From contig NZ_AMBZ01000001.1 of the NCBI RefSeq assembly GCF_000293805.1, positions 1,020,001 to 1,084,000 of the forward strand: a DNA stretch of 64,000 nt, given 5' to 3'. The translations under genes and the position numbers were made by a program. The notes under the pieces were generated by a model. That model searched no databases, was not told the DNA's origin, and was given only the letters and a program-made list of their open reading frames with translations. Origin of the DNA: Paenibacillus alvei DSM 29. Lineage in GTDB: Bacteria; Bacillota; Bacilli; Paenibacillales; Paenibacillaceae. Position 1 is the first letter of the stretch. The number at the start of each line of letters is the position of its first letter. This document shows positions 38,782 through 48,779 of the stretch, in pieces.

Positions 38782-41700
38782 TTGAAGAATCTACGTTTAT
38801 TTGTAAGCCATTTGCTAGTAGTCGTATTGACGCTATTTTCCCTCCTGTTTCCGATTTCCGCATACGCATTTGATTCATACACAGAATTGACGGGGCAGGC
38901 ACTGAGTCCTGAAGTGCGCGCAAAAATGCAGCAGATTGTTGATCAGAATACATTTACAGAAGGTCAAGAGCCAGTACTGCATCCCGATTTACAAAACCTT
39001 ACCGACGACAAGGAAATTTCAGTTATCGTCCAATTATCCGAAGCCCCGGTAGCTCTAGCGAAGGGTATGAGTATGCTTGAGGGCAAATCATTTACTGCAG
39101 CCTCAGAACAGAACACGAAACAAAAAATCGCTAAACAGCAACAAAGCTTTGTTAGCCAATTAAGCAGCAACAAAATCAAAGCTAGCGTAGGCTTTACATA
39201 CAAGTATGCATTTAATGGAGTCTCTCTTAAGGCAAAAGCAAGTCAAGTGGAACAGTTGCTTAAGCTGAACGGTGTACAAATGGTAGAGCCTGACGTGGAA
39301 GTCCACGCTCTAGGGATAGAGTCCTCAAAGCTGCCGGATAGTGAAGTTCATCCAATGATGAACACAAGTAATCCATTCCTTGAAGTTCCAGCCGTATGGG
39401 CCTTAGGCTATACAGGCCAAGGAGTTAAAGTAGGCGTTATTGACACCGGAATCGATTATTATCATCCGGAATTAAAAGACGTTTATAAAGGCGGACATAA
39501 CTTTATTACGCAAGTAGTAGATGGTTCTGAGACGGGATACGCTCGCGCTAGAGCGGATGACGATCCGTATGAAACAACACCGCTGGATCACCCTGATAAT
39601 AGACCGTGGGTGCACCCTACTACTGGAGAACCTTTTAATACCCAACATGGAACCCATGTTGCCGGGACTATTGCTGCTCAAGGCAAGAACCCTTTTGGTA
39701 TAAAGGGGCTTGCCCCTTCGATTGAATTGTATGCCTATCGCGTGCTGGGCGCGTACGGGAGCGGCTCGAATTCAGGAGTTATTGCGGGTATCGATAAAGC
39801 CGTAGCCGAGCAAATGGACATTATTAATCTATCTTTGGGCGGACCTAACAATAGCCAAGTTGCTTCTGACGCAATCGCCATCAACAATGCGGTTCTAGCG
39901 GGCACGGTAGCAGTCGTTTCTACGGGTAACTCAGGTCCAAACAGAGGGACCATCGGCAGTCCAGGCACGGCAGCTTTTGCGATATCGGTAGGCAACTCTA
40001 CTGTTCCGGAAAAAACGATGGCTGGAAAGGCTTCCGTAACTCTAGACAAAGCGGGAACCAGCACACCATATATCATGAATTTGATGGCATGGAAATTCGG
40101 CACAGAACCGAAAAATATTTTGACGGGAACGTATGATGTCGTTGCAATCCCTGGCGTAGGCCAAACGACGGATTACACAGGTCTGAATGTGAACGGCAAA
40201 GTCGCTCTCGTTGCCCGCGGAGATATTGCCTTCGTGGATAAAATCGCAGCAGCAAAAAGCGCAGGTGCCGTAGCGGTTATTGTTCACAACTCTTCGAGCG
40301 GAACGAATACTCCAGGGCCAGCGGGGGTTCTTGTAGGAGATTCCTTCGCGTCCATCCCAACGTTTGATATGTCCTACACAGACGGAAGCGCGCTGCGAAA
40401 GGCTCTTGCGAACGACACAGGAACCGTTACCTTCGGAGAATTCACTACCGGTTCGACTTTAGGCGACGATATCAATAATTCCAGTTCGCGCGGGCCTGCC
40501 AATCCGGTCTTTGATATTAAACCGGACGTCTCCGCTCCAGGAACCAACATCATGTCATCGATTCCTGCCTATGGCAAAGATTATGCCGATCAAGGACAGC
40601 CTCAGCCTGACTATACCGAATCCTACGACCGTTTTACAGGAACGAGTATGGCGGCTCCACACGTAGCAGCGGTTGCAGCTTTGCTTAAATCGCAGCATCC
40701 GGATTGGACTCCGTTCGATATCAAAGTCGCGATTTCGAATACGGCTAAGCAACTGGACGTAACCAAAAACGACGTATTCGCTCAAGGTCCGGGACGTATT
40801 CAGCCGCTTAAAGCAGCGACGACCGAAGCGCTCGCGTATGAATCGGAACCGACCACCTTTTCCAATAAGACCTATGACAATATCAAAGGCACGATCACCT
40901 TCGGCAACGTGTTTCCGAATGCGAATAATCCAACAACGGTAACGCGGTCTATTCTAGTCAAAAACGTAACGGGAAGCCCAAGCGACTATACGGTATCCGT
41001 CCAAACGACAAAAGCGGCAACAGGCACGTTAGCGAGTTCGAACGTAACGGTCGACAAGTCCAGCTTTACGTTAACAGATGAACAAAATTTAACCGTGACG
41101 CTAAACGTTCCGAAAGGGACTGGAACAACCGGTAACGAAATGCTGGGTTACGTGAAGATTACAAACGGAACGACAAATCTAATTCTTCCCTTCGCGGCGA
41201 ATTTCACCCCACCTACGGGATTGAAGACCTATACGATCGACAGCAACCATATCTCTCCAAACGGGGATGGCAAGCTGGACAGCACGACTGTGAGATATGA
41301 ATTCTACGATAGGCAAGCAGCTACGTACATTGAACTTTATGATCTAAACGATCTAACTGGCGGACCTTACGGAGACGGTTCTATCGGATGGATTTTGAAC
41401 ACCGGCAGCACGACAACGGGAGCAAAAACGTTAAACTTTACCGGTAAATATCATCCGTGGGGACAATCGGGATCAACCCTGAGCGCGTTGGCTCCGGAAA
41501 GCGTCTATGCCATGCAGATTACAACGCTAAACTCCACCCAAACGGCGGTCGTAGCAAGGGGATTTCTTCCGGTATATATCAAGACGAGCACGCCTAAAAT
41601 CGTTTCGTCCGACAGTCTGAATGTCACAGGTTCGAATTTGCAGTTCTCCGGTTCGATCGACGATTCTTACGTGAAATTCGGACCCGTCGTTGAAAAAGAA

Positions 41701-43890
41701 TTGAACTTGGATTACAACATTAACGACAACTTGCACATGAAATACGAACTATCGGACAGTAACGACAACTTGATTTCTTCGCAACCGGTAACGCTTGATC
41801 AAAATGGAAACTTCGGAATCACGTTAAACGGTTTAACAACCGGAATAAATAAGCTGAAATTGATCGTAGATGATGCGGCGGCTAATCATGCGGAGAAAGT
41901 CGTTACGATTACTAGCGCAGATCCCGTGTTAAGCGGAATTAAAGTACAGCCAGAGGCTTTAACCTTAGGCGTCGGTTCCACTGCGGATCTTATAGTAACG
42001 GCTCAATATATTGATGCGGACGGCAAGCCATTCCCGGTAAGCGTTAGTGACGTTACGTATGGGGCCATCTATACCGATTACGATCTGAGTGTCATAGACG
42101 TTGTCTATGGTAAAGTAACGGCGGTAGGTGAAGGCAGCACATCGATAACGGTATCTTATGGAGGGAAATCGGCTTCGGTACCCGTTACCGTCACTACAAC
42201 TCCAGTCGATCCTGTATTAACGTCCATTTCGGTATCGCCGAACAGCGTGGCTCTAAAAGTTGGGAAGGATGCTCAGCTTACGGTTAACGCGGTGTATAGC
42301 GACGGAAGCAAGAAAGACGTTACAAACGATGCTGATTATAGTGTAGCTCATTCAGCCATTGCTACGGTAAGCGACACCGGAAAGGTGGCAGCCATAGGAA
42401 AAGGTGAAACGACAGTAACCGTATCTTACGAAGGTAAAACCTACGAGGCACCTGTTACTGTCACAGAAGAAACGACAACCCCAGTCAAATTAACGTCGAT
42501 TTCGGTATCGCCGGACAGCGTGGCTCTAAAAGTTGGGAAGGATGCTCAACTTACAGTCTCCGCGGCATATAGCGATAAAAGTAAGAAAGACGTTACAAAG
42601 GATGCAAAGTATAGCGTACCTGGTACGAACATTGTTACAGTAAGCAATACCGGCAAGGTGACAGCCGTTGGAGCAGGGAAAACGACAATCACTGTATCTT
42701 ATGAAGGCAAATCTTACGAGGTGTCAGTCACCGTAACCAAGGATTCTAGCACAACGAATCCAGGAACACCGACTTCTCCAAGCTCGCCATCGACTTCCAC
42801 ACCAAGCTCACCATCGACTCCTGCACCATCGGGTAAGAAAGCAAAAGCGGGCACGCTCTATATGAAGAAAAATGATAAGGGTATGACTTTCGCAACGATA
42901 AGCGTATCGACTGAGGCCTTGATCGCCCAGTTGAAAGATTCAAAAGCGGCCGACGTCACGCTGGACCTTACCGATATTGGCTTCAACGACTACAACAGTG
43001 TAGATGCAATCTTCGACAAAGCAACGGCCGACAAACTACTGGCATCCGGCAAAGGGTTAACCCTTACCGGCAATGGATTCACTATCAGAGTCCCTGCGGA
43101 TGCATTGGCTGATTTTATTGGTGAAAAAGGTTTTAAATTAATCTTATCGGTAAAAGATCCTGACAATGGTGAAGTGAAGATCCTGTCGGTAAATCAAACA
43201 ACCATCGTATCGAAGATCGTAACGATCGGCAACGATAAAGGAAAATTGAGCCATCCGATTGAAATCGGCCTTAAGCCGTCCAACAAAGTAATCGATTTGC
43301 AAAAAGTAGGCGTATACCAGCAAGACGGAAGCGGGAAATGGGGATATGTAGGATACAATGCCGCGCATCAGCCGGGGAACATTCAACTTACGACGTCAAC
43401 GTTCGGTTCCTTCGAATTGATGGAGGTTCAAATTTCGTTCGACGATATTCAAACCCATTGGGCAAAACATGAAATCGAAGTTATCGCGGCTCAACACGTA
43501 ACCAACGGAAAAAGCGAATCCAAATTCGTTCCGAACGATACGATAACGCGCGCAGAATTCGTGGCGCACTTGGATCGTATTCTTGGCCAAGAGAAAGAAT
43601 GGAGTCATTACGTCACGATGGCAGGGGCAAATGATATCCTGGGCCGCCAAGAAATGGTCGTATTGATGGTCAATGCCATGAAAGTCGATCTGCAAGGCGA
43701 GAAAGTGCAATTAAACTTCAAGGATAAAGATCGGATTTCGGCGAATGCCCAAGCCGCGGTAGCGTATGCGGTAAATAAAGGATTGATCAATGGCATGTCT
43801 AACAACACTTTCGCTCCCGATCAAAGCTCCACTCGCGCGCAAGTGGCTTCTATTCTCTATCGTATGATGAAACTCTTAGGCACAATTTAA
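38782..43890 (+). CDS. Secreted S8 subtilisin with Ig-like and SLH domains
   Basis: A 1,702-residue secreted protease. Order: signal peptide (1-29); I9 prodomain (about 70-175); S8 catalytic domain with Asp221 (GVIDTGIDYYHPEL), His289 (QHGTHVAGT) and Ser622 (GTSMAAPHVA), split by a PA domain near 440-560; Fn3-like and Ig-like modules (about 680-1060); three Big_2-type Ig repeats (about 1050-1320), of which the last two are near-identical; a Ser/Thr/Pro linker; a beta domain; and SLH motifs at the end. The middle SLH motif is shortened. TTG start behind AGAGGAGTG. Probably Vpr-like, held on the cell wall through SLH. Confidence 0.93.
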   Translation: MKNLRLFVSHLLVVVLTLFSLLFPISAYAFDSYTELTGQALSPEVRAKMQQIVDQNTFTEGQEPVLHPDLQNLTDDKEISVIVQLSEAPVALAKGMSMLEGKSFTAASEQNTKQKIAKQQQSFVSQLSSNKIKASVGFTYKYAFNGVSLKAKASQVEQLLKLNGVQMVEPDVEVHALGIESSKLPDSEVHPMMNTSNPFLEVPAVWALGYTGQGVKVGVIDTGIDYYHPELKDVYKGGHNFITQVVDGSETGYARARADDDPYETTPLDHPDNRPWVHPTTGEPFNTQHGTHVAGTIAAQGKNPFGIKGLAPSIELYAYRVLGAYGSGSNSGVIAGIDKAVAEQMDIINLSLGGPNNSQVASDAIAINNAVLAGTVAVVSTGNSGPNRGTIGSPGTAAFAISVGNSTVPEKTMAGKASVTLDKAGTSTPYIMNLMAWKFGTEPKNILTGTYDVVAIPGVGQTTDYTGLNVNGKVALVARGDIAFVDKIAAAKSAGAVAVIVHNSSSGTNTPGPAGVLVGDSFASIPTFDMSYTDGSALRKALANDTGTVTFGEFTTGSTLGDDINNSSSRGPANPVFDIKPDVSAPGTNIMSSIPAYGKDYADQGQPQPDYTESYDRFTGTSMAAPHVAAVAALLKSQHPDWTPFDIKVAISNTAKQLDVTKNDVFAQGPGRIQPLKAATTEALAYESEPTTFSNKTYDNIKGTITFGNVFPNANNPTTVTRSILVKNVTGSPSDYTVSVQTTKAATGTLASSNVTVDKSSFTLTDEQNLTVTLNVPKGTGTTGNEMLGYVKITNGTTNLILPFAANFTPPTGLKTYTIDSNHISPNGDGKLDSTTVRYEFYDRQAATYIELYDLNDLTGGPYGDGSIGWILNTGSTTTGAKTLNFTGKYHPWGQSGSTLSALAPESVYAMQITTLNSTQTAVVARGFLPVYIKTSTPKIVSSDSLNVTGSNLQFSGSIDDSYVKFGPVVEKELNLDYNINDNLHMKYELSDSNDNLISSQPVTLDQNGNFGITLNGLTTGINKLKLIVDDAAANHAEKVVTITSADPVLSGIKVQPEALTLGVGSTADLIVTAQYIDADGKPFPVSVSDVTYGAIYTDYDLSVIDVVYGKVTAVGEGSTSITVSYGGKSASVPVTVTTTPVDPVLTSISVSPNSVALKVGKDAQLTVNAVYSDGSKKDVTNDADYSVAHSAIATVSDTGKVAAIGKGETTVTVSYEGKTYEAPVTVTEETTTPVKLTSISVSPDSVALKVGKDAQLTVSAAYSDKSKKDVTKDAKYSVPGTNIVTVSNTGKVTAVGAGKTTITVSYEGKSYEVSVTVTKDSSTTNPGTPTSPSSPSTSTPSSPSTPAPSGKKAKAGTLYMKKNDKGMTFATISVSTEALIAQLKDSKAADVTLDLTDIGFNDYNSVDAIFDKATADKLLASGKGLTLTGNGFTIRVPADALADFIGEKGFKLILSVKDPDNGEVKILSVNQTTIVSKIVTIGNDKGKLSHPIEIGLKPSNKVIDLQKVGVYQQDGSGKWGYVGYNAAHQPGNIQLTTSTFGSFELMEVQISFDDIQTHWAKHEIEVIAAQHVTNGKSESKFVPNDTITRAEFVAHLDRILGQEKEWSHYVTMAGANDILGRQEMVVLMVNAMKVDLQGEKVQLNFKDKDRISANAQAAVAYAVNKGLINGMSNNTFAPDQSSTRAQVASILYRMMKLLGTI
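42217..42740 (+). repeat. Recent tandem duplication of an Ig-like domain
   Basis: Two 273-bp units (42217-42489, 42490 to about 42740) within the subtilisin gene are nearly identical at the DNA level in their first 65 bases and code for 91-residue Big_2-like domains. Confidence 0.85.
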
Positions 43891-43927
43891 TCTGAATAAG
43901 TAATATCAGTTCCATAGGATGAATAAA

Positions 43928-43956
43928 AAGCAGACCTCTTCGGAGGCCTGCTTCTT
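43928..43956. terminator. Bidirectional terminator between subtilisin and TrmB genes
   Basis: AAGCAG-x-CCTC TTCG GAGG-x-CTGCTT is a UUCG-capped stem, with TTCTT on plus and TTTTTATTC on minus. It serves both convergent genes. Confidence 0.85.
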
Positions 43957-44000
43957 ACTTCCTTTCACTTGAGGCTCTTCATGCAACAGTTTAATCCTCT

Positions 44001-44765
44001 TTAATAGCGCAGCCGCATAAGCAAGGATTTCATTTCTTCGTCCGCTAGTAGCTCTGCATTATATTTTTGCGAAATTTTCGCCAATGCAACATCATGGTAA
44101 AAGAACTCAATGAAGAATTTAACGAACGGCTGCGCCCCGGTGCGCATGGCCTGCCATTCCCCCTGCTCCATCCCCGCGAACATAATTTGCGAAGAGTCGG
44201 CTGCGACCAGCATGTATCGTTCCAGCGTATGATGCTCTTCCGTGGGCGATAACGTATGCAGCTTCGATACTTGTGCCTGCGGCACGTTCTTCCCCATTAC
44301 AAAAGCCTCTACGCGTACACCATCCCGCTCCCGCTGTTCGAGCAGAGGCACATATTTTCTGAATTCATCGCTCCACATCGAGACGATAATCGTGTCTGCC
44401 GCCTCTTCGAGGATATGCTGGCAGTACGCCGCAATCGAGGCTTCGGACTTCAAGCTCCACACTTGATTGTCCGTGACGATTTTGCGTTCATTCATCAGCT
44501 TCAGTTGCTCAATGCTCTGCTCAAATTCCTTGGACAGCTTGTCGATGACAACCTGAAGCGGCAGCGCTAAATATGTCTTTTTCTTTTCTGATATGGAATC
44601 CGAAATTAAGCCTTTATCGATAAGGCGCGACAGCACCTCATATATTTTCGCCTTTGGCACACCCGAATATTTCACTACACTTGTAGCATCCATTGGGCCA
44701 TCTCCTGCCACCAGCGCCTCATATACCTTGCTTTCATATTGTGAAAAACCGAATTTCTGAAGCAT
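44001..44765 (-). CDS. TrmB family transcriptional regulator
   Basis: A protein of 254 residues. Residues 1-70 form the TrmB winged helix (MLQKFGFSQYESKVYEALVA, then SVVKYSGVPKAKIYEVLSRL), a short coiled coil follows, and the C-terminal part (ASIAAYCQHILEEAADTIIV, VEAFVMGKNVPQAQVS) is the phospholipase D-like effector domain, which binds sugars in known members. ATG at MLQKF follows AAGGAGGAG. The upstream 287 bases are AT-rich and hold no long gene; the target may be the penicillin-binding protein gene on the other side, but no operator was seen. Confidence 0.82.
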   Translation of the reverse strand: MLQKFGFSQYESKVYEALVAGDGPMDATSVVKYSGVPKAKIYEVLSRLIDKGLISDSISEKKKTYLALPLQVVIDKLSKEFEQSIEQLKLMNERKIVTDNQVWSLKSEASIAAYCQHILEEAADTIIVSMWSDEFRKYVPLLEQRERDGVRVEAFVMGKNVPQAQVSKLHTLSPTEEHHTLERYMLVAADSSQIMFAGMEQGEWQAMRTGAQPFVKFFIEFFYHDVALAKISQKYNAELLADEEMKSLLMRLRY

Positions 44766-45051
44766 GGCTCCTCCTTCGCATTCCTGCAACGTATTGGAAC
44801 TTGTCCGTATCATGATGATGTTAGGATTATCTTACTCCAGTCGATTCAAAATGAAAAGTCGAACACTAAGCGAAGCCGCTGAACAGTTACATCAATTTGT
44901 AAATTATTACAAGAAACCATCGCAATCGCTGCTGCATCTAATAGACGTATAAGTCTGCTTTTTCTCATATTGAATATTAATTTGGACAATAATTATATTC
45001 TTGTTGTATATATGAATATATGATCATTAACAAACAAAGGATTAGGTTCAC

Positions 45052-47156
45052 TTGGACAAAATAAATGACGAACTAGGTAAACGGAACAAGATACGCAGAT
45101 GCAGAAAGGAAATTAGTGTTTTGAATCTATCGAATGAAACGCACGCAAACAAACAGAAATCAGAAAATGAACGCAAGTTTTCTGTCCGGCTGACTGGATT
45201 TTTCTTTCTTACATTCGCCTTATTTGCCATACTTATTATACGCTTGGCGTTACTGCAATTCGTAGATGGTCCCGCCCTCAAGCAAAAAGAAACTTCATTG
45301 GGCTACCGGACTACAGCTATCGCACCGATTCGCGGCACCATCTATGATGCTGGCAATCATAAGATCGCTTATTCCACATCGAGACAATCTCTTTACTTTA
45401 ACGTGAACAAAAATTACAAGAAGAAAGAAAATATAGCGGAAGCCAAGGAGCTCGCTGAAAAGCTCGTCGAAAGATTTAAAAGTAATACCAAAACGGGAGA
45501 GGAAAAACAATCTGTCGAGGATATCGTAAAGCGTATGGATTTGAATGCCAATGTAAATCCCGTACATGTCCCCCGCTTGATCAAAACGGATCTATCTCCG
45601 AAGGATATTGCTTACTTTTTGGAGCATAAGTCCGAATATAAGGATCTTGAGATTAGGGAAGACAGCGTCAGAAACTATGATCAGGATACAGTCGCGGTGC
45701 AAACGATCGGCTATCTGAAAAAGTTCAGAGGTGTCCGAGAGTCTTACGATTATTATAAGGAGATATACGAAAATAGAAATTCCCGGCTCGAGGAACTCAA
45801 ATACCTTGATTATGAGGATGTCGGCGTCGACGGGCTTGAGTTCATGTTCCAGGAAGAGCTCCGCGGCAAAAACGGACTCAAAAAGTTCCCGGTTAACGTA
45901 ACAGGACGAATTATGGGCCCAATGGAATTGACAAAGCCCGAGCGCGGCAACAATCTTCACCTAACCATTCACAAAAGCATTCAGATGAAGACCGAAGACG
46001 CGATTACGAATACGCTGCAGAAAATACGCAACTCCTCCAATTCCGTGGAGCGAGCCCCTAACGCACGTACGGGCTATGCCGTCGCCATGGAAGTAAAGAC
46101 GGGCAATATCGTCGCTATGGCCAGCATGCCGGATTATGACAGCAATGTCTGGAAGAACGGCTCCATCAGCGTTGAGGATTACGAAAAAATAAATCCTTTA
46201 TGAACAACGGCACGATTAAAGCAGCCTACGGCCCATACGAGGAAAAAGAAATGAACAAGCACCCGAACTCCATCGTGTATCTTGGCTCTACAATCAAGCC
46301 GTTGTCCGTCCTTATCGGTTTGAAGGAAAAGCTGTTCAGCGTGTACGATGATTATCCTGACATCGGCTATGCCGAAATCGGACTCGAAAAAAGGAAAATC
46401 CGGAATGCGAACAACAAGTCGCATGGTCGCATCGATGCCGCAAAAGCGCTGGAATTCTCCTCCAATGCCTTTATGATCGATATGATCGGCAAACGTTTAT
46501 ATTCCCGAACGGATGTGAACGGACTGAAGACATGGGACAAATATATGGAAATGTTCGGACTTGGTGTAAAAACCGGCAGCGGACTGCCTGGAGAGATAGC
46601 CGGCCTAAAGGACTACATGAGCGAAGCCGAGCGCGCCAGCGCGCAATCCGCTCTTGCATACGCTTCGTTCGGCCAGCAGGGCAAGTATACAACGCTTCAG
46701 CTCGCCCAGTATGCGGCTACGCTGGCTTCGCATGGCAAGCGAATGAAGCCGCAGTTCGTCAGCAAAATTACGGATCCGGACGGAAAGGTAGTAAAAGAGT
46801 TTAAGCCGGAGATGCTAAACGAAGCAAAGTTCGATAAAGCCTATTGGGACTTGATTGAGCTTGGCATGAGCCGAGTGAAGGTACAGGGATTTGAAGGGTT
46901 CAATTATGACTATTATCGGAAAACGGGAACATCCGAACAGGAAGTCGCAAAAGGCATCAGAGTAGAAAATGGAGTGTTCATTGCGTACGCTCCCGCGCAA
47001 AATCCGACCTTAGCTGTCGCAGTCGTTGTTCCAGAGGGCAATTACGGGGCTTATAGCGCAGCGCCAATCGCGCGAGCTATATTTGATGCGTACGACGAAG
47101 TTGTCGGGCTTACGGGTACGCCGCGCCAAACTTCGACTAATCAGCAAGTTAAATAG
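45052..47156 (+). pseudogene. Class B penicillin-binding protein, split by one missing base
   Basis: Two frames together give a class B transpeptidase of about 702 residues of the PBP2/PbpA-like kind. After a charged cytoplasmic start comes one membrane segment (FFFLTFALFAILIIRLALL), the dimerisation region beginning YRTTAIAPIRGTIYD, then the transpeptidase domain with STIK (Ser near residue 412), SSN in ALEFSSNAFMID and KTG in YYRKTGTSE. All three active-site motifs are kept. The break lies in CCTTTATG at 46195-46202: one more T restores NPFMNNGTIKAAYG. TTG start. Sequence error or recent mutation. Confidence 0.85.
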
Positions 47157-47163
47157 TAAATGA

Positions 47164-47206
47164 CAAGCGATGGCCTTCGATTAAATTGGGGTCGTCGCTT
47201 TTTTGA
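47164..47206 (+). terminator. Terminator after penicillin-binding protein gene
   Basis: AAGCGATGGCC pairs with GGGGTCGTCGCTT (imperfect stem) and is followed by TTTTTTG. Confidence 0.7.
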
Positions 47207-47305
47207 TTAGGCTGAAGCTCGCTATCAGACTAACTTACCTAGTTTTCGATAAATTTTATGACCAAAATTAGCTTTATTTGTTATGATAAAGTCCATACTG
47301 TGAAT

Positions 47306-47333
47306 GGTGTCACACGAGAGAGAAAGTGGCACC
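47306..47333 (+). promoter_or_regulatory. Hairpin in leader of NiaP-like gene
   Basis: GGTGTCAC and GTGGCACC form an 8-bp stem with a 12-base purine-rich loop, 86 bases ahead of the start. No T-run follows. It could be an operator or part of a leader RNA; no known riboswitch class is recognised. Confidence 0.35.
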
Positions 47334-47418
47334 TCATTAAAGGATGTTCTAGAGTTCGCTTGTGATCTTTTGAACAAACTCATATCCAAACTCATATCAA
47401 GTGGAGGCAGATAATGAA

Positions 47419-48645
47419 ATGAATACGGTGAAAACGTTGGATAAGCCGAAGCAGCGCAAGCTGCTGATGAGTGCCGGACTGAGCTGGATGTTCGACGCGA
47501 TGGATATCGGCATCATTTCCTTTATCGCGGCTGCACTGGCAGCCGAATGGAGCTTAACCCCGCAGCAGACGGGACTATTTACAAGCATGAACTCGGTCGG
47601 CATGGCAGTAGGAGCCTTGCTGGCCGGGTCATTGGCAGACAAGTATGGCCGAAAATCTGTACTGCTCTGGACGCTGGTCATCTTTTCAATTGCCAGCGGG
47701 CTATCCGCGGCTGCAACGAGCTTCACGATGCTGTGCATATTACGCTTCATCGCCGGAGCGGGCCTTGGCGGTGAATTACCTGTCGCTTCCACACTCGTCT
47801 CTGAATCCGTTCCCGCGAAGGAGCGCGGTCGTGCCGTCGTTCTGCTGGAAAGCTTCTGGGCGGCTGGCTGGATCGCTTCTGCATTGATTGCTTATTTCGT
47901 CATCCCTACCTATGGCTGGCAAGCTGCATTTCTCATCTGCGCAGCCCCAGCACTATACGCACTGTACTTGCGGAAAGCCATCCAAGATCCACCGCGCTTC
48001 ACCGAACAGGCCAATCGCAGTAAGCAGCAAAAGCTGTCCTTCCGCGACCGCTTCGTATCGGTATGGTCCGGTTCGCACCGCCGCTCCACGATCATGCTAT
48101 GGGTATTATGGTTTACCGTAGTTTTTTCCTATTACGGCATGTTTCTGTGGCTCCCCTCTGTCATGGTGCTGAAGGGCTTCAGCTTGGTCAAAAGCTTCGA
48201 ATACGTGCTCATCATGACGCTTGCCCAGTTGCCCGGATATTTTACCGCGGCTTACTTCATCGAAAAGTTCGGGCGCAAGTTCGTCCTTGTCGTCTATTTA
48301 GTATTAACTGCGGCAAGCGCCGCCTGGTTCGGCAGCGCGACAACGGAAGGAATGTTGATCGCAGCCGGAATTTGCCTGTCGTTCTTCAACCTCGGCGCAT
48401 GGGGAGGCATGTACGCGTATACACCTGAACTGTATCCAACTAAGGTGCGTTCAACCGGCGTTGGTCTTGCTGCATCCTTCGGCAGAGTCGGAGGCATCGT
48501 CGCCCCTTACCTCGTCGGCATGATGGTTGCACGCCAAGTCGCCGTCAGCGCGATCTTCTGGTTGTTCTTCGTCACCATTCTGATTGGTGCGATTGCCGTA
48601 CTTTGGCTCGGTACGGAAACGAAAGGTAAAGAGCTCGTTGAATAA
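47419..48645 (+). CDS. NiaP-like MFS transporter
   Basis: A 408-residue transporter with twelve predicted membrane segments, resembling the niacin transporter NiaP (YceI) of Bacillus: LSWMFDAMDIGIISFIAAAL, GSLADKYGRKSVLL (motif A), GLGGELPVASTLVSE and VLLESFWAAGWIASALIAYF are close matches to that family. The likely substrate is nicotinate or another small aromatic acid. The ATG has GGAGG eleven bases upstream. It is convergent with the carbamate kinase gene across a shared terminator, so not part of that operon. Confidence 0.8.
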   Translation: MNTVKTLDKPKQRKLLMSAGLSWMFDAMDIGIISFIAAALAAEWSLTPQQTGLFTSMNSVGMAVGALLAGSLADKYGRKSVLLWTLVIFSIASGLSAAATSFTMLCILRFIAGAGLGGELPVASTLVSESVPAKERGRAVVLLESFWAAGWIASALIAYFVIPTYGWQAAFLICAAPALYALYLRKAIQDPPRFTEQANRSKQQKLSFRDRFVSVWSGSHRRSTIMLWVLWFTVVFSYYGMFLWLPSVMVLKGFSLVKSFEYVLIMTLAQLPGYFTAAYFIEKFGRKFVLVVYLVLTAASAAWFGSATTEGMLIAAGICLSFFNLGAWGGMYAYTPELYPTKVRSTGVGLAASFGRVGGIVAPYLVGMMVARQVAVSAIFWLFFVTILIGAIAVLWLGTETKGKELVE

Positions 48646-48667
48646 TATGAATGACATACCTACATAC

Positions 48668-48714
48668 AATAGCACCAGCGTCCCTCTAACGAGAGAAATG
48701 CTGGTGCTATTTCT
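48668..48714. terminator. Bidirectional terminator, convergent genes
   Basis: ATAGCACCAGC and GCTGGTGCTAT form an 11-bp perfect stem, with TTTCTT on plus; it separates the NiaP-like gene from the ureide operon end. Confidence 0.8.
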
Positions 48715-48779
48715 TCAATGCAACTGCAACAGAATTGATAACCGTCTGATGCAATCCTCTCTTTAGCGCCAACTTAGGA

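Noticed and set aside
44851-44952. Short plus-strand frame MKSRTLSEAAEQLHQF and onward
   Set aside because: It has a plausible amino-acid make-up but no ribosome-binding site and only 33 codons; may be a relic but cannot be supported.
47306-47333. T-box or guanidine riboswitch in the NiaP-like leader
   Set aside because: GTGGCACC recalls the T-box core only superficially: there is no specifier loop, no terminator/antiterminator pair and no known guanidine motif.
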